Positions 31,849 to 41,121 of a stretch of 64,000 bases of DNA are shown here, one piece after another. The notes below the pieces were generated by a model that ran no database searches, was not told the DNA's origin, and saw only the letters and a program-made list of their open reading frames with translations. Location: the NCBI RefSeq assembly GCF_001613065.1, contig NZ_BDBQ01000046.1, forward strand, positions 19,110 through 83,109. Direction: 5' to 3'. The translations under genes were made by a program, and so were the position numbers. The first letter of the stretch is position 1. Every line of letters begins with the position of its first letter. This stretch comes from Nocardia miyunensis NBRC 108239 (GTDB lineage Bacteria; Actinomycetota; Actinomycetes; Mycobacteriales; Mycobacteriaceae).

Positions 31849-32811
31849 TCAAGCCCAGAGTTGACCTTCCAGCTTGTCCTCGGCCTCTTCCAGGGTCCCG
31901 TCGTACGCACCGGTCGACAGATACTTCCATCCGCCGTCCGCGACGACGAACGCGATATCCGCGCGCTTGCCCGCCTTGCGGGCCTTACCCGCCACGCCGA
32001 GTGCGGCGTGCAGGATCGCGCCGGTGGATATCCCCGCGAAAATCCCTTCCTGGAGGACCAATTCGCGAGTGCGGCGCACCGCGTCGTAGGGGCCGACCGA
32101 GAAACGGGAGGTGAGCACGGATTCGTCGTAGAGTTCCGGGACGAATCCCTCGTCGAGATTGCGCAGACCGTAGACCAGTTCGCCGTAGCGCGGCTCGGCG
32201 GCGACGATATCGATATCGGGAACGTGTTCGCGCAGATAACGTCCCGTGCCCATCAATGTTCCGGTGGTGCCGAGCCCGGCCACGAAATGCGTGATCTCCG
32301 GCAGATCGGCGAGAATCTCCGGCCCGGTGCCCTGATAATGCGCCAGAGAATTGGCGGGATTGCCGTACTGATACAGCATCACCCATTCGGAATTCTCCGC
32401 GGCGATCTTCTTCGCCAGTGCCACAGCCTGATTCGAGCCGCCCGCCGCCGGTGAGTCGATGATCTCCGCGCCGAACATGGTCAGCAGCTGACGACGTTCC
32501 ACCGAGGTGTTCTCGGGCATGACGCAGACCAGCCGATATCCCTTGAGCTTGGCCGCCATCGCCAGCGAGATACCGGTATTGCCGCTGGTCGGCTCGAGAA
32601 TCGTGCAGCCGGGCCGCAGCAGACCCTTTTCCTCGGCCTGTTCGATCATCTTCAGCGCGGGCCGGTCCTTGATGGATCCGGTGGGATTGTGGTCCTCGAG
32701 TTTGGCCCACAACCGCACGTGGTCATCGCCGTCCCACTGCGGGGACAGCGTGCGCAGACCCACCAGCGGCGTATTGCCGAGGGTCTCGATCAGCGATTCG
32801 TAGCGCGCCAC
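31849..32811 (-). CDS. cysM: O-phosphoserine sulfhydrylase, CysO-dependent
   Basis: The 320-residue fold type II PLP enzyme makes CysO-bound cysteine from O-phosphoserine and thiocarboxylated CysO. The Schiff-base lysine is K48 in NPTGSIKDRP; EPTSGNTGISLAMAA and VAGLGTTGTLMGTGRYL are the substrate and phosphate loops. The C-terminal tail ends LEGQLWA, as expected for CysM where it closes over the active site. It directly follows cysO (6 nt) and mec, matching Rv1336-Rv1334. Full length. Confidence 0.95.
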   Translation of the reverse strand: MARYESLIETLGNTPLVGLRTLSPQWDGDDHVRLWAKLEDHNPTGSIKDRPALKMIEQAEEKGLLRPGCTILEPTSGNTGISLAMAAKLKGYRLVCVMPENTSVERRQLLTMFGAEIIDSPAAGGSNQAVALAKKIAAENSEWVMLYQYGNPANSLAHYQGTGPEILADLPEITHFVAGLGTTGTLMGTGRYLREHVPDIDIVAAEPRYGELVYGLRNLDEGFVPELYDESVLTSRFSVGPYDAVRRTRELVLQEGIFAGISTGAILHAALGVAGKARKAGKRADIAFVVADGGWKYLSTGAYDGTLEEAEDKLEGQLWA

Positions 32812-32817
32812 GGGAAT

Positions 32818-33096
32818 TCAGCGCGCGCCGCCGGCGACCGCCGGCAGGATGGTCACGGTGCCGCCCTCGGGCACCTCCGCCTCGAGGCCGCCGGTGAAAC
32901 GCACGTCCTCGTCATCGACGTAGATGTTGACGTACCGGTTCAGCTTGCCGTCCTTGAGCAGCCGATCGCGCAGGCCGGTGTGGTTGGCCTCGAGGTCGTC
33001 GATCACCGCAGCGAGCGTCGCGCCGGACGCCTGCACACGCTTCTCGCCTCCGGTGAGAGGACGCATGATGGTCGGGATGGACACGGTTACCGACAT
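32818..33096 (-). CDS. cysO: Sulfur carrier protein CysO
   Basis: The 92-residue beta-grasp (ThiS/MoaD-like) protein carries sulfur as a C-terminal thiocarboxylate for cysteine synthesis. It starts MSVTVSIPTIMRPLTGGEKR and has NIYVDDEDVRFTGGLEAEV. Unlike M. tuberculosis CysO, which ends in Gly-Gly, this one ends AVAGGAR, so two residues must be removed before activation. The neighbouring Mec peptidase is the candidate. AAGGAG precedes the start. It sits between mec and cysM in one operon. Confidence 0.94.
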   Translation of the reverse strand: MSVTVSIPTIMRPLTGGEKRVQASGATLAAVIDDLEANHTGLRDRLLKDGKLNRYVNIYVDDEDVRFTGGLEAEVPEGGTVTILPAVAGGAR

Positions 33097-33130
33097 GGGT
33101 GACTCCTTCGTTCTTCCTGGTCGGGGCGGC

Positions 33131-33553
33131 TCATGAACCGGCGTAGCCGGGCACGATCCGGACGGGTTCCTCGGTGACCTCGCCCTCGAGGATCCGGTAG
33201 CTGCGCAGCTCGTGCTCCGCCGGATCGCGCGTGGAGATCAGCACGTAGTGGGCGTTCGGCTCGGAGGCGTAGGAGATATCGGTGCGGCTCGGGTACGCCT
33301 CGGTCCCGGTGTGCGAGTGATAGACCACGACCGCTTCCTCGTCGCGGTCGTCCATCTCACGCCACACCCGCAGCTGCTCGCCCGAGTCGAAGCGGTAGAA
33401 GGTCGGCGAGCGCTCGGCGTTGATCATCGCGACGAACCGCTCGGGGCGGTCCGAACCCTCCGGCCCGGCGATGATCCCGCAGGCCTCGTCCGGATGATCG
33501 GCGCGCGCGTGCGCCACCATCGCGTCCACGAGGTCGGCCTTGATCACCAGCAC
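33131..33553 (-). CDS. mec: JAMM-family metallopeptidase Mec
   Basis: The 140-residue zinc peptidase cleaves cysteine from the CysO-cysteine adduct. The JAMM signature is complete: Glu23 in HPDEACGII, then HSHTGTEAYPSRTD giving two His (79, 81), Ser and Asp92. GTG 33553 (VLVIKADLVDAM) fits because GGAAGG ends 9 nt upstream. The in-frame ATG at 33562 directly touches that site, and the open frame runs further to 33652. First in the mec-cysO-cysM operon. It may also trim the CysO precursor. Confidence 0.92.
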   Translation of the reverse strand: MLVIKADLVDAMVAHARADHPDEACGIIAGPEGSDRPERFVAMINAERSPTFYRFDSGEQLRVWREMDDRDEEAVVVYHSHTGTEAYPSRTDISYASEPNAHYVLISTRDPAEHELRSYRILEGEVTEEPVRIVPGYAGS

Positions 33554-33748
33554 TTGTCGCATCCTTCCGTGCACATTCCGGCGACTTCCGCGTCGCGGGG
33601 CCGGAACGCTGTCCTCAACGGCCAACAATATTCGGCTATTCCCAGGTCCCATGCCGCAGCCCCCGCATTTCCCGCATTGTCCCGGGAAATGCGGTGGTCG
33701 AGGGATATGTCAATACTTTCGCGCAGTGAGATTCGAATCGGGAATTCT

Positions 33749-34351
33749 CTAGGGGGCGAGCGCACTCAGCAGCGAGTCCTGCATCCAGGTGAGCCAGTGA
33801 TAGACATCCAGGTGCGGGGCGCGCGGATCGTCCGGGTCCAGCTGCTCGGGCGTGTCGGCGTCGATGCCGATGGCCGTGCCCAGCGCCAGCCGCACGTCGT
33901 TCAGGGCGTTCAGCCAGGCGTCGGCCTGTTCCGGGGTGAGCAGGATCTTGCCGCCGCGGGCGGGCAGGGTTTCCAGCACCACCGTGCCCGCGGCCACCTT
34001 CCGATCGATGATGTCCGGCTCGTGCAGGCTGCGCAGCGCGCTGTTGAGGTCGGCGCGATCGGCATCGGGCGAACCGGATTCGGGGCGGTGGAAGTCCGGT
34101 AGCAGGCGGGCCAGCCGGGGGTCGTCGGGAGGTGTGGCATTGCCGATCCGTAGCCCGGTCAGCGCGGCCAGCTCGTCGTCGGGACCCGAGGAGGCCCGTT
34201 CGGTGAGTAGTCCGGTGACGGCCCCGACCAGCGAACGCAGCACATCGGCCTCCCGCGCGTCCATCTCCGACCGCAGCTTGAGCCCGCTCAGCGAGTTCTT
34301 TCTGCTCCACTTGCGCACGGGATTACGGTAGTCGCCCGTCTCATTCGTCAC
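33749..34351 (-). CDS. DUF2017 domain-containing protein (Rv1332-like)
   Basis: The roughly 200-residue protein matches DUF2017, found next to clpS throughout actinobacteria: MDAREADVLRSLVGAVTGLL, then LPDFHRP, and the end YHWLTWMQDSLLSAL. It has sometimes been called a putative transcriptional regulator, but no DNA-binding fold is evident and the function is unknown. Start GTG 34351 overlaps the end of clpS by 11 nt, implying coupled translation; a second GTG at 34318 is possible. Its conserved link to ClpS suggests a role with the Clp protease. Confidence 0.85.
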   Translation of the reverse strand: MTNETGDYRNPVRKWSRKNSLSGLKLRSEMDAREADVLRSLVGAVTGLLTERASSGPDDELAALTGLRIGNATPPDDPRLARLLPDFHRPESGSPDADRADLNSALRSLHEPDIIDRKVAAGTVVLETLPARGGKILLTPEQADAWLNALNDVRLALGTAIGIDADTPEQLDPDDPRAPHLDVYHWLTWMQDSLLSALAP

Positions 34352-34634
34352 GTTGCATGGTCGCCCAGAGGCCCGCGGCGTGCAGACGCTGCACGTCATG
34401 TTCCATCCTGTCCCGCGAGCCCGAGGACACCACCGCCTTTCCCTCGTTGTGCACCTGCAGCATCAATTCGGTTGCTTTGCCTTTGCTGTACCCGAAGAGC
34501 TTCTGGAAGATGTAGGTGACGTAGTGCATCAGATTCACCGGGTCGTCCCAGACGACCGTCACCCACGGCCGATCTTCCGCCTCGAGGATCTCGGTTGTCT
34601 CGACCGCCTCGGGGACGGCCTGCCCCGCCATCAT
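34341..34634 (-). CDS. clpS: ATP-dependent Clp protease adaptor ClpS
   Basis: The 97-residue adaptor delivers N-degron substrates to ClpC/ClpP. The core is clear: WVTVVWDDPVNLMHYVTYIF, QKLFGYSKGKATELMLQVH and NEGKAVVSSGSRDRME. The N-degron pocket DDPVNL and HNEGKA are conserved. ATG 34634 was chosen because GGGAG lies about 5 nt upstream and the length matches Rv1331; the reading frame stays open far upstream antisense to pncB. It overlaps the DUF2017 gene and diverges from pncB. Confidence 0.94.
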   Translation of the reverse strand: MMAGQAVPEAVETTEILEAEDRPWVTVVWDDPVNLMHYVTYIFQKLFGYSKGKATELMLQVHNEGKAVVSSGSRDRMEHDVQRLHAAGLWATMQRDE

Positions 34635-34819
34635 CGTCACTCCCGGGCCCGCCCCGTGCGCCGCCGTCGTGTCCACTCCGCCCGAATCGGCGGCGACCCG
34701 GACGGCGTCCTTCATGCACAGACCCATAACCCTCAGGGTACGACTCGGCCCCGGAGAAACAACACCCGACCGAGGTCGTTTCGGCGCACTCGCCACGCGA
34801 TCCGCGCGCGGATTCTGTC

Positions 34820-34825
34820 TACAGT
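34820..34825 (+). promoter_or_regulatory. -10 hexamer, leaderless pncB
   Basis: TACAGT is exactly 7 nt before GTG 34833 and overlaps the alternative GTG 34824, which argues against the latter. Confidence 0.5.
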
Positions 34826-34832
34826 GACGACT

Positions 34833-36146
34833 GTGGATACCGCACATGTCGCAACCAGCACCGCGCTGCTGACCGACCAGTACGAACTCACCATGCTCGC
34901 GGCCGCCCTCGCCGACGGATCGGCGCATCGGCAATGCACCTTCGAGGTATTCGCACGACGATTGCCGCACGGCCGCCGATACGGCATCGCCGCGGGTGCG
35001 GGACGAATGCTGGACGCGCTGGCCGAATTTCGCTTCCGCGAGCCGGAGCTGGCGATCGCCGAGAAATTCCTGGATGCCGACGCGGTGAACTGGCTGCGCG
35101 ATTACGAGTTTCGCGGCGATATCGACGGATACCGCGAGGGTGAACTGTATTTCCCGGGTTCGCCGATCGTGTCGGTGCGCGGCAGCTTCGCCGAATGCGT
35201 GGTGCTCGAGACGCTGATCCTGTCGATCCTGAACCACGACAGCGCGATCGCGTCCGCGGCCGCGCGGATGGTCAGCGCCGCGAGCGGGCGGCGGATGATC
35301 GAGATGGGTTCGCGCCGCACGCACGAGCTGGCCGCGCCGGCCAGTGCGCGGGCGGCCTATCTGGCCGGATTCGACGCGACGTCCAATCTGGAAGCGGTGC
35401 GCCGCTACGGGGTTCCGGGCGCGGGCACCAGCGCGCACGCGTTCACCCTGCTGCACAGCGGTTCGGACGGCGCGCACGAGGCCGCGGCGTTCCGCGGCCA
35501 GATCGAGGCGCTGGGCGTCGGCACCACGCTGCTGGTGGACACCTTCGACATCACCCAGGGCGTGGCCACCGCGATCGAGGTCGCCGGGCCCGAATTGGGC
35601 GGTGTGCGTATCGATTCCGGCGATCTGGGCGTGCTGGCCCGGCAGGTGCGCGATCAGCTGGACGCCCTCGGCGCGACCCGCACCCGCATCGTGGTGTCCG
35701 GAGATCTGGACGAGTACGCGATCGCCGCCCTGCGCGCCGAACCCGTCGACGCCTACGGCGTCGGCACCTCCTTGGTGACCGGATCGGGCGCGCCGACCGC
35801 CGGGATGGTCTACAAGCTGGTCGAGGTCGAGGGTGTGCCGGTGGCCAAGCGCAGCAGCCACAAGGAGTCCCGCGGCGGCACCAAGCGCGCGGTGCGGCTG
35901 TCCCGGCGCACCGGCACGATCGTGGAGGAGATCGTCTACCCGGCGTCGGGTCCCGCACCGGAGACCGACGAGTTCGAGGTGCGTGATCTGCTGACCCCGA
36001 TGGTGCGCGGCGGCAAGATCATCGACGATCGCCCGTCCCTGCGGGACAGCCGCGAACTGGTCGCCCGCGGCCTGATCAGCCTGCCCTGGGAGGGCCTGAA
36101 ACTCTCGCCCGGCGAACCGGCGATCCCGACGACCTTCCTGCAGTGA
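34833..36146 (+). CDS. pncB: Nicotinate phosphoribosyltransferase
   Basis: The 437-residue enzyme converts nicotinate and PRPP to nicotinate mononucleotide in NAD salvage. It has ALLTDQYELTMLAAAL, the catalytic-loop region FEVFARRLPHGR, LLVDTFDITQGV, GVRIDSGDLG and YGVGTSLVTGS, typical of bacterial PncB. It is the syntenic match of Rv1330c (pncB1). The reading frame extends upstream antisense to clpS; GTG 34833 is favoured by the leaderless -10. A pncA gene follows 166 bp on, placing both salvage steps together. Confidence 0.94.
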   Translation: MDTAHVATSTALLTDQYELTMLAAALADGSAHRQCTFEVFARRLPHGRRYGIAAGAGRMLDALAEFRFREPELAIAEKFLDADAVNWLRDYEFRGDIDGYREGELYFPGSPIVSVRGSFAECVVLETLILSILNHDSAIASAAARMVSAASGRRMIEMGSRRTHELAAPASARAAYLAGFDATSNLEAVRRYGVPGAGTSAHAFTLLHSGSDGAHEAAAFRGQIEALGVGTTLLVDTFDITQGVATAIEVAGPELGGVRIDSGDLGVLARQVRDQLDALGATRTRIVVSGDLDEYAIAALRAEPVDAYGVGTSLVTGSGAPTAGMVYKLVEVEGVPVAKRSSHKESRGGTKRAVRLSRRTGTIVEEIVYPASGPAPETDEFEVRDLLTPMVRGGKIIDDRPSLRDSRELVARGLISLPWEGLKLSPGEPAIPTTFLQ

Positions 36147-36312
36147 CTGCCCACGCTCCGACCGGAATTCGTGTCGCCCGCGCGGAAAAATCCGCCGAGC
36201 TCGCACACCGGTGCCACGAACCGGCGCCGCCGCGCTAGGTTCGAAGATGCGGCCGGGTACCGCGACTCGGCCCGGTCCACCGATACCGGCATGCGAAATC
36301 GAGGTACGAGAG

Positions 36313-36879
36313 ATGACCAGGGCACTGATCGTCGTGGATGTGCAGAACGATTTCTGCGAGGGCGGTTCGCTGGCCGTCGCGGGCGGGGCGGCGGTCGCCG
36401 GGCGGATCAGCGAATACCTCGGCGCGAGCGATTACGCCGCGATCGTGGCCACGCGGGACTATCACATCGATCCCGGCGCGCACTTCTCCGACGATCCGGA
36501 CTTCGTCGACACCTGGCCGCCGCACTGCCGCGTGGGCACTCCCGGCGCGGAATTCCACCCGGATCTGGACACGACGCCCATCGAAGAAGTGTTCTCGAAA
36601 GGCGCCTACACCGCCGCGTATTCGGGGTTCGAGGGCAGCGCCGAGTCCGGCACGTCGCTCGCGGACTGGTTGCGCGACAAGGGAATCGACATCGTCGACG
36701 TCTGCGGTATCGCCACCGACCACTGTGTGCGCGCGACCGCCCTCGACGCCCGCGCGGCAGGCCTGCGCACCCGTGTGCTGCTGGATCTGACCGCGGGCGT
36801 GTCCCCCGCGACCACCGAAACCGCGCTGACGCAGATGCGCACCGCCGGAATCGAACTCGCCGGACACGCCGAGTCATGA
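36313..36879 (+). CDS. pncA: Nicotinamidase/pyrazinamidase
   Basis: The 188-residue amidase hydrolyses nicotinamide to nicotinate, the substrate of the upstream PncB, and would activate pyrazinamide. Catalytic triad residues align with M. tuberculosis PncA: D9 (VVDVQNDFCEGGSL), K96 (FSKGAYTAAYSGF) and C138 (GIATDHCVRATA). The metal site is D49, H51, H57 and H71. All are present, so it should be active. ATG 36313 is the start that gives the conserved MTRALIVVDVQNDF. Placement beside pncB differs from M. tuberculosis. Confidence 0.95.
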   Translation: MTRALIVVDVQNDFCEGGSLAVAGGAAVAGRISEYLGASDYAAIVATRDYHIDPGAHFSDDPDFVDTWPPHCRVGTPGAEFHPDLDTTPIEEVFSKGAYTAAYSGFEGSAESGTSLADWLRDKGIDIVDVCGIATDHCVRATALDARAAGLRTRVLLDLTAGVSPATTETALTQMRTAGIELAGHAES

Positions 36880-36981
36880 GTGGGCATTCGCTCTGCGGGC
36901 AGCCCCTCGCACGACTAGTTTGACGATGTTGAAGACTGGACAGGTCCCCAGACCGGTTCCAAGACTACGGAAGACGAGGTC

Positions 36982-38952
36982 ATGTCCGACACCAACTACT
37001 CGACCGACCGACATCGGGTCGGGCGCGCGATCGCCGATATCACCGGCGAACCGGCCGAGGCAGGGATGCTCGGATACGGCATGGCCGATCAGAAGAGCTC
37101 CGGCATCCACACCCGATTGCGTTCGCGCGCCTTCATATTCGCCGATCCGATCACCGATCACCGGGTGCTGCTGATCATCAACGATCTGCCGCTGATCTTC
37201 TCCAGCATCACCCAGGAGGTGCTGCGCCGACTGGCCGGCCGGTTCGGTGACACCTACAGCGAATCGAATGTGATGATCACCGCCACGCACACCCACTGCG
37301 GGCCGGGCGGGTATTCGCATCACCAGCTCTACAACAAGACGACCGACGGATTCCGGCCCGCGACGTTCCGCGCGATCGTCGAGGGCATCGTGGAGGCGGT
37401 CGAGCGCGCGCACGAGGATCTCGCCCCGGCGACGATTCGCCTGGCCCACGGTGAACTGCGCGACGCGAGCGTCAACCGCTCGCGCGCGGCGTTCGACCGA
37501 AATCCGCAGGCGGACAAGGATTTCTTCCCCGACGCGATCGACCCGCAGACCACCCTGCTGCGCATCGACCGCGACGGCGAGCCGGTCGGCGCGATCGACT
37601 GGTTCGCCGCGCACAACACCTCGATGACCAATCGCAACACGCTGATCAGCGGCGACAACAAGGGGTACGCGGCGTATTACTGGGAGCGCGTCGTCGAGGG
37701 CGTGGACTACCTGGTCGATTCCGAGGATCCGGATTTCGTCGCGGCGTTCGCGCAGACCAATGCCGGTGACGTCTCGCCGAATCTGGACGGGGCGCCCGGT
37801 CACGGCCCGACCAACGACGAGGTCGAGAACACCCGGCTCATCGGCACCCGGCAGTACGAGGCCGCCGCGAAACTCTCCGACGGGTACATGCCGCGCATGG
37901 CCGGGGACATCGACTGCCGGTTGATCCACGTCGACCTGTCCGCGATGACCGTGTCCGCGGAGTTCACCGGCGACGGCAGCGAACACCGCACCGCCAAGCC
38001 CGCCGCGGGCGCATCCGCCTTCGCCGGTGCGAGTTTCGACGGCCCGACGAATTGGAAGACCTTCCACGAGGGCCGTAATCCGCTGTGGGACTGGATGTCC
38101 CGGCTCGCGTACCGGTTCGCCCCGAAGCTGCGTGACGCGCAGTCGCCCAAGACGATCGTCGCGCCCAGCAGCCTGCTCAACCGTTTCGGCGGACCGTACG
38201 TGCAGGAGATCGCGCCGGTCCAGCTGATCCGGATCGGCGAGTTGTTCCTGATCGGCATCCCGGGCGAGGTGACCATCACCGCGGGTCTGCGCCTGCGTCG
38301 CGCGGTCGCCGAGATCATGGGCGCGGAGTTGCCGAACGTCCTGGTCGCCGGGTATGCGAACGCGTACATCCACTACATCACCACCCCCGAGGAGTACGAC
38401 GAGCAGCGGTACGAGGGCGCCAGCACGCTGTTCGGCCGGTGGGAACTGCCGGCCCTGCAGCAGGTGGTGTCCGGGCTGGCGACCGCGATGCGCGACGGGC
38501 AACCCGTCTCGCCGGGCATCTCCGCGCCCGATCTGGCCGATCAGCAGAAACCAGCGAAAACCACAGTGCCGCCGGACTTTCCGCCCGCGGGCAAACATTT
38601 CGGCGATGTGGTCACCGAGCCCGAGGACTCCTATCTTGCGGGCCAGAAGGTCGTCGTCGAATTCGCCGGCGCCCATCCCAACCGCGACCTGCACCGCGGC
38701 GGCACGTACCTGATGGTGCAGCGCTACGACGCGGGCCGCTGGCGCCCGGTCGCCGACGACGGCGACTGGGCCACCACGTTCCGCTGGGCCCGCGGCGCTG
38801 CCTCGAGTTCCCTGGTCACCATCACCTGGAACAGTCCGGCGGACACCCCCGAGGGCAGATACCGGATCCGCTACTACGGCGATTCGGAGAGCCACAGCGG
38901 AGAACGCGTCCCGTTCACCGGCACCTCGCAGGAGTTCCAAATCAAAAGCTGA
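36982..38952 (+). CDS. Neutral/alkaline ceramidase
   Basis: The 656-residue hydrolase resembles mycobacterial Rv0669c and Pseudomonas ceramidase, cleaving ceramide to sphingosine and fatty acid. Zinc and active-site features are visible: ITATHTHCGPGGYSHH, WFAAHNTSMTNRN, and AQTNAGDVSPNLDG with the nucleophile serine. A C-terminal beta domain (QKVVVEFAGAHPNRDL, then EGRYRIRYYGDSES) completes it. No signal peptide is apparent at MSDTNYSTDRHRVG, so secretion, if any, is not by a standard Sec signal. It may process host or self lipids. Confidence 0.92.
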   Translation: MSDTNYSTDRHRVGRAIADITGEPAEAGMLGYGMADQKSSGIHTRLRSRAFIFADPITDHRVLLIINDLPLIFSSITQEVLRRLAGRFGDTYSESNVMITATHTHCGPGGYSHHQLYNKTTDGFRPATFRAIVEGIVEAVERAHEDLAPATIRLAHGELRDASVNRSRAAFDRNPQADKDFFPDAIDPQTTLLRIDRDGEPVGAIDWFAAHNTSMTNRNTLISGDNKGYAAYYWERVVEGVDYLVDSEDPDFVAAFAQTNAGDVSPNLDGAPGHGPTNDEVENTRLIGTRQYEAAAKLSDGYMPRMAGDIDCRLIHVDLSAMTVSAEFTGDGSEHRTAKPAAGASAFAGASFDGPTNWKTFHEGRNPLWDWMSRLAYRFAPKLRDAQSPKTIVAPSSLLNRFGGPYVQEIAPVQLIRIGELFLIGIPGEVTITAGLRLRRAVAEIMGAELPNVLVAGYANAYIHYITTPEEYDEQRYEGASTLFGRWELPALQQVVSGLATAMRDGQPVSPGISAPDLADQQKPAKTTVPPDFPPAGKHFGDVVTEPEDSYLAGQKVVVEFAGAHPNRDLHRGGTYLMVQRYDAGRWRPVADDGDWATTFRWARGAASSSLVTITWNSPADTPEGRYRIRYYGDSESHSGERVPFTGTSQEFQIKS

Positions 38953-38982
38953 GCGGGCAGCGAACCTGTCGGAGGCTAGCGA

Positions 38983-38988
38983 TAGTCT
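38983..38988 (+). promoter_or_regulatory. -10 hexamer, leaderless dinG
   Basis: TAGTCT is 6 nt before GTG 38995. Confidence 0.45.
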
Positions 38989-38994
38989 GCTGGC

Positions 38995-41121
38995 GTGCCC
39001 GAACTTCCGCCAGTGCCGACCCTGTTGACGACCGCTGTCGAAGCGCTCGGCGGTAAGGCGCGCAAGGGCCAGCAGACGATGGCGGCCGCGGTCGCGCACT
39101 CGATCGACACCAAGGAGCATCTGGCGGTGCAGGCCGGCACCGGGACCGGCAAGTCGCTGGCCTATCTGGTGCCGAGTCTGCGGCACGCGGTGCAGACCGG
39201 GCGCACGGTCGTGGTCTCCACCGCGACGATCGCACTGCAGCGGCAGCTGGTGGACCGGGATCTGCCACGGCTGGCCGAGGCGCTGGCCGGGCCGCTGGGT
39301 CGTCGGGCGAAATTCGCGATCCTCAAGGGCCGCAACAACTACCTGTGCCTGAACAAGATCAACAGCGCGATTCCGGACGAGGAGCCCGAGGCCGAACTGT
39401 TCGACGCGTTCGCCATCTCGCGCCTGGGCCGCGAGGTGCAGCGGCTCAACGACTGGGCCTCGGACACCGAGACCGGCGATCGCGACGAGGTGGCCCCGGG
39501 CGTCAGCGATCGGGCGTGGCGGCAGGTCAGCGTGTCGTCGCGGGAATGTCTGGGCAAATCGCGCTGCCCGTTCGGCACCGACTGCTTCGCCGAGCGCGCC
39601 CGCGCCGAATCCGGCCAGGCCGATGTGGTGGTCACCAATCACGCGCTGCTGGCCATCGACGCCATCAGCGGCGTGCAGGTGCTGCCCGAACACGACGTCG
39701 TGGTGATCGACGAGGCGCACGAACTGGTCGACCGGGTCACCGGCGTCGCGACCGCGGAGTTGTCCACCGGCGCGATCAGCGCCGCTGCCAAACGCTGCGG
39801 CAAACTCGTCGACGAGCGGGAGGTCGATCGGCTCGAGGGCGCCGCGGAGGCATGGCACGAACTGCTCGAGGATCTGCCGCCCGGCCGCTGGGATCAGCTG
39901 CCCGGGGGCGCGGGCCCGGTGCTGGCGCTGATCCGCGATGCGGCCTGGAACGCCCGCACCGCCCTCGCACCGCCGGGATCCGGTGCGCCGCAAGGTGATC
40001 CGGAAGACGTCGCGGCCCGCAACATGGCGTTGTCGGCGGTCGAGGAGGTGCACGACACCGCGGTGCGCGCGCTGACGACCTTCGAGGAATCCGATCCCGC
40101 CGCGCGCCGCGACGTGATCTGGCTGGCCGCCGACGAGTTGCGCGGCGTCGCCCGCCGCACCCTGCACATGGCCCCGCTCTCGGTCGGCGGCCTGCTGCGC
40201 AGCCGCCTGTTCGGCACCGCGACGGTGGTGCTGACCTCGGCGACCCTGCAGGTGGGCGGCTCGTTCGACGGACTGGCGATCACCTGGGGCCTACCGGCAC
40301 AGTCGCCGAACCGCGTCGACGTCGGCGGTAGCGACGGGCCCGGAGGCGGCAGCTTGCGTAACCACGCAGGGCCCCGCGAACGCCGCATCGACTCAGCGTT
40401 GGCCAATGGCGGTGAGGCGCCGTCGGATTCCGATGCGGTGCGGTGGAATTCGCTCGATGTGGGTTCCCCGTTCGACCATGCCAAGTCCGGCATCCTGTAC
40501 GTGGCCAAGCATCTGCCCGCCCCCGGCCGCGACGGGTTGTCCCCGGCGTATCTGGACGAGATCCAGCGGCTCATCGAGGCCGCAGGCGGGCGCACCCTGG
40601 GCCTGTTCTCCTCGATGCGCGCGGCCAAGGCGGCCACCGAGGCCCTGCGCGAGCGCCTGGACACCCCGATCCTGTGCCAGGGCGAGGACGCCACCGGCGC
40701 GCTGGTGCGCAAATTCGCCGACGATCCGGAGACCTCGCTGTTCGGCACGTTGTCGTTGTGGCAGGGCGTGGACGTCCCGGGCCCCTCGCTGAGTCTGGTG
40801 ATCCTGGACCGCATCCCGTTCCCCCGCCCGGACGATCCCCTGCTGGTGGCCCGGCAGAAGGCGGTGGAGTCCCGCGGCGGCAACGGTTTCATGGCGATCG
40901 CGGCCAATCACGCCGCCCTGCTGCTCGCCCAGGGCACCGGCCGCCTGCTGCGCAGCGTGGACGACCGCGGCGTGGTGGCCATCCTGGATTCCCGGCTGGC
41001 CACCGCCCGCTACGGCTCCTACCTGCGCGCTTCCCTGCCGCCGTACTGGGAGACCGCCGACCCCGAGGTCGTCGTCAAAGCCCTCCGGCGCCTCACCGCC
41101 GCGCAACCCGCCTCCGCGTAA
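38995..41121 (+). CDS. dinG: DinG-type ATP-dependent DNA helicase (XPD-like, Fe-S)
   Basis: The 708-residue superfamily 2 5'-3' helicase has Walker A in AGTGTGKSLAYL (about residues 48-54), and the DEAH box VVIDEAHEL. It has a four-cysteine Fe-S domain (YLCLNKI, then RECLGKSRCPFGTDCF) and C-terminal motifs including LWQGVDVPGPSLSLV and QGTGRLLRS. It unwinds R-loops, D-loops and forked DNA in repair. Syntenic with Rv1329c. GTG 38995 has a -10-like hexamer 6 nt ahead. It converges with the DoxX gene across a dispersed repeat. Confidence 0.93.
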   Translation: MPELPPVPTLLTTAVEALGGKARKGQQTMAAAVAHSIDTKEHLAVQAGTGTGKSLAYLVPSLRHAVQTGRTVVVSTATIALQRQLVDRDLPRLAEALAGPLGRRAKFAILKGRNNYLCLNKINSAIPDEEPEAELFDAFAISRLGREVQRLNDWASDTETGDRDEVAPGVSDRAWRQVSVSSRECLGKSRCPFGTDCFAERARAESGQADVVVTNHALLAIDAISGVQVLPEHDVVVIDEAHELVDRVTGVATAELSTGAISAAAKRCGKLVDEREVDRLEGAAEAWHELLEDLPPGRWDQLPGGAGPVLALIRDAAWNARTALAPPGSGAPQGDPEDVAARNMALSAVEEVHDTAVRALTTFEESDPAARRDVIWLAADELRGVARRTLHMAPLSVGGLLRSRLFGTATVVLTSATLQVGGSFDGLAITWGLPAQSPNRVDVGGSDGPGGGSLRNHAGPRERRIDSALANGGEAPSDSDAVRWNSLDVGSPFDHAKSGILYVAKHLPAPGRDGLSPAYLDEIQRLIEAAGGRTLGLFSSMRAAKAATEALRERLDTPILCQGEDATGALVRKFADDPETSLFGTLSLWQGVDVPGPSLSLVILDRIPFPRPDDPLLVARQKAVESRGGNGFMAIAANHAALLLAQGTGRLLRSVDDRGVVAILDSRLATARYGSYLRASLPPYWETADPEVVVKALRRLTAAQPASA

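Noticed and set aside
36874..40167. Open frame of 1097 codons on the minus strand opposite ceramidase and dinG
   Set aside because: Arg/Gly/His-rich composition, no domain, and it lies fully antisense to two well-supported genes. It is a high-GC shadow frame.
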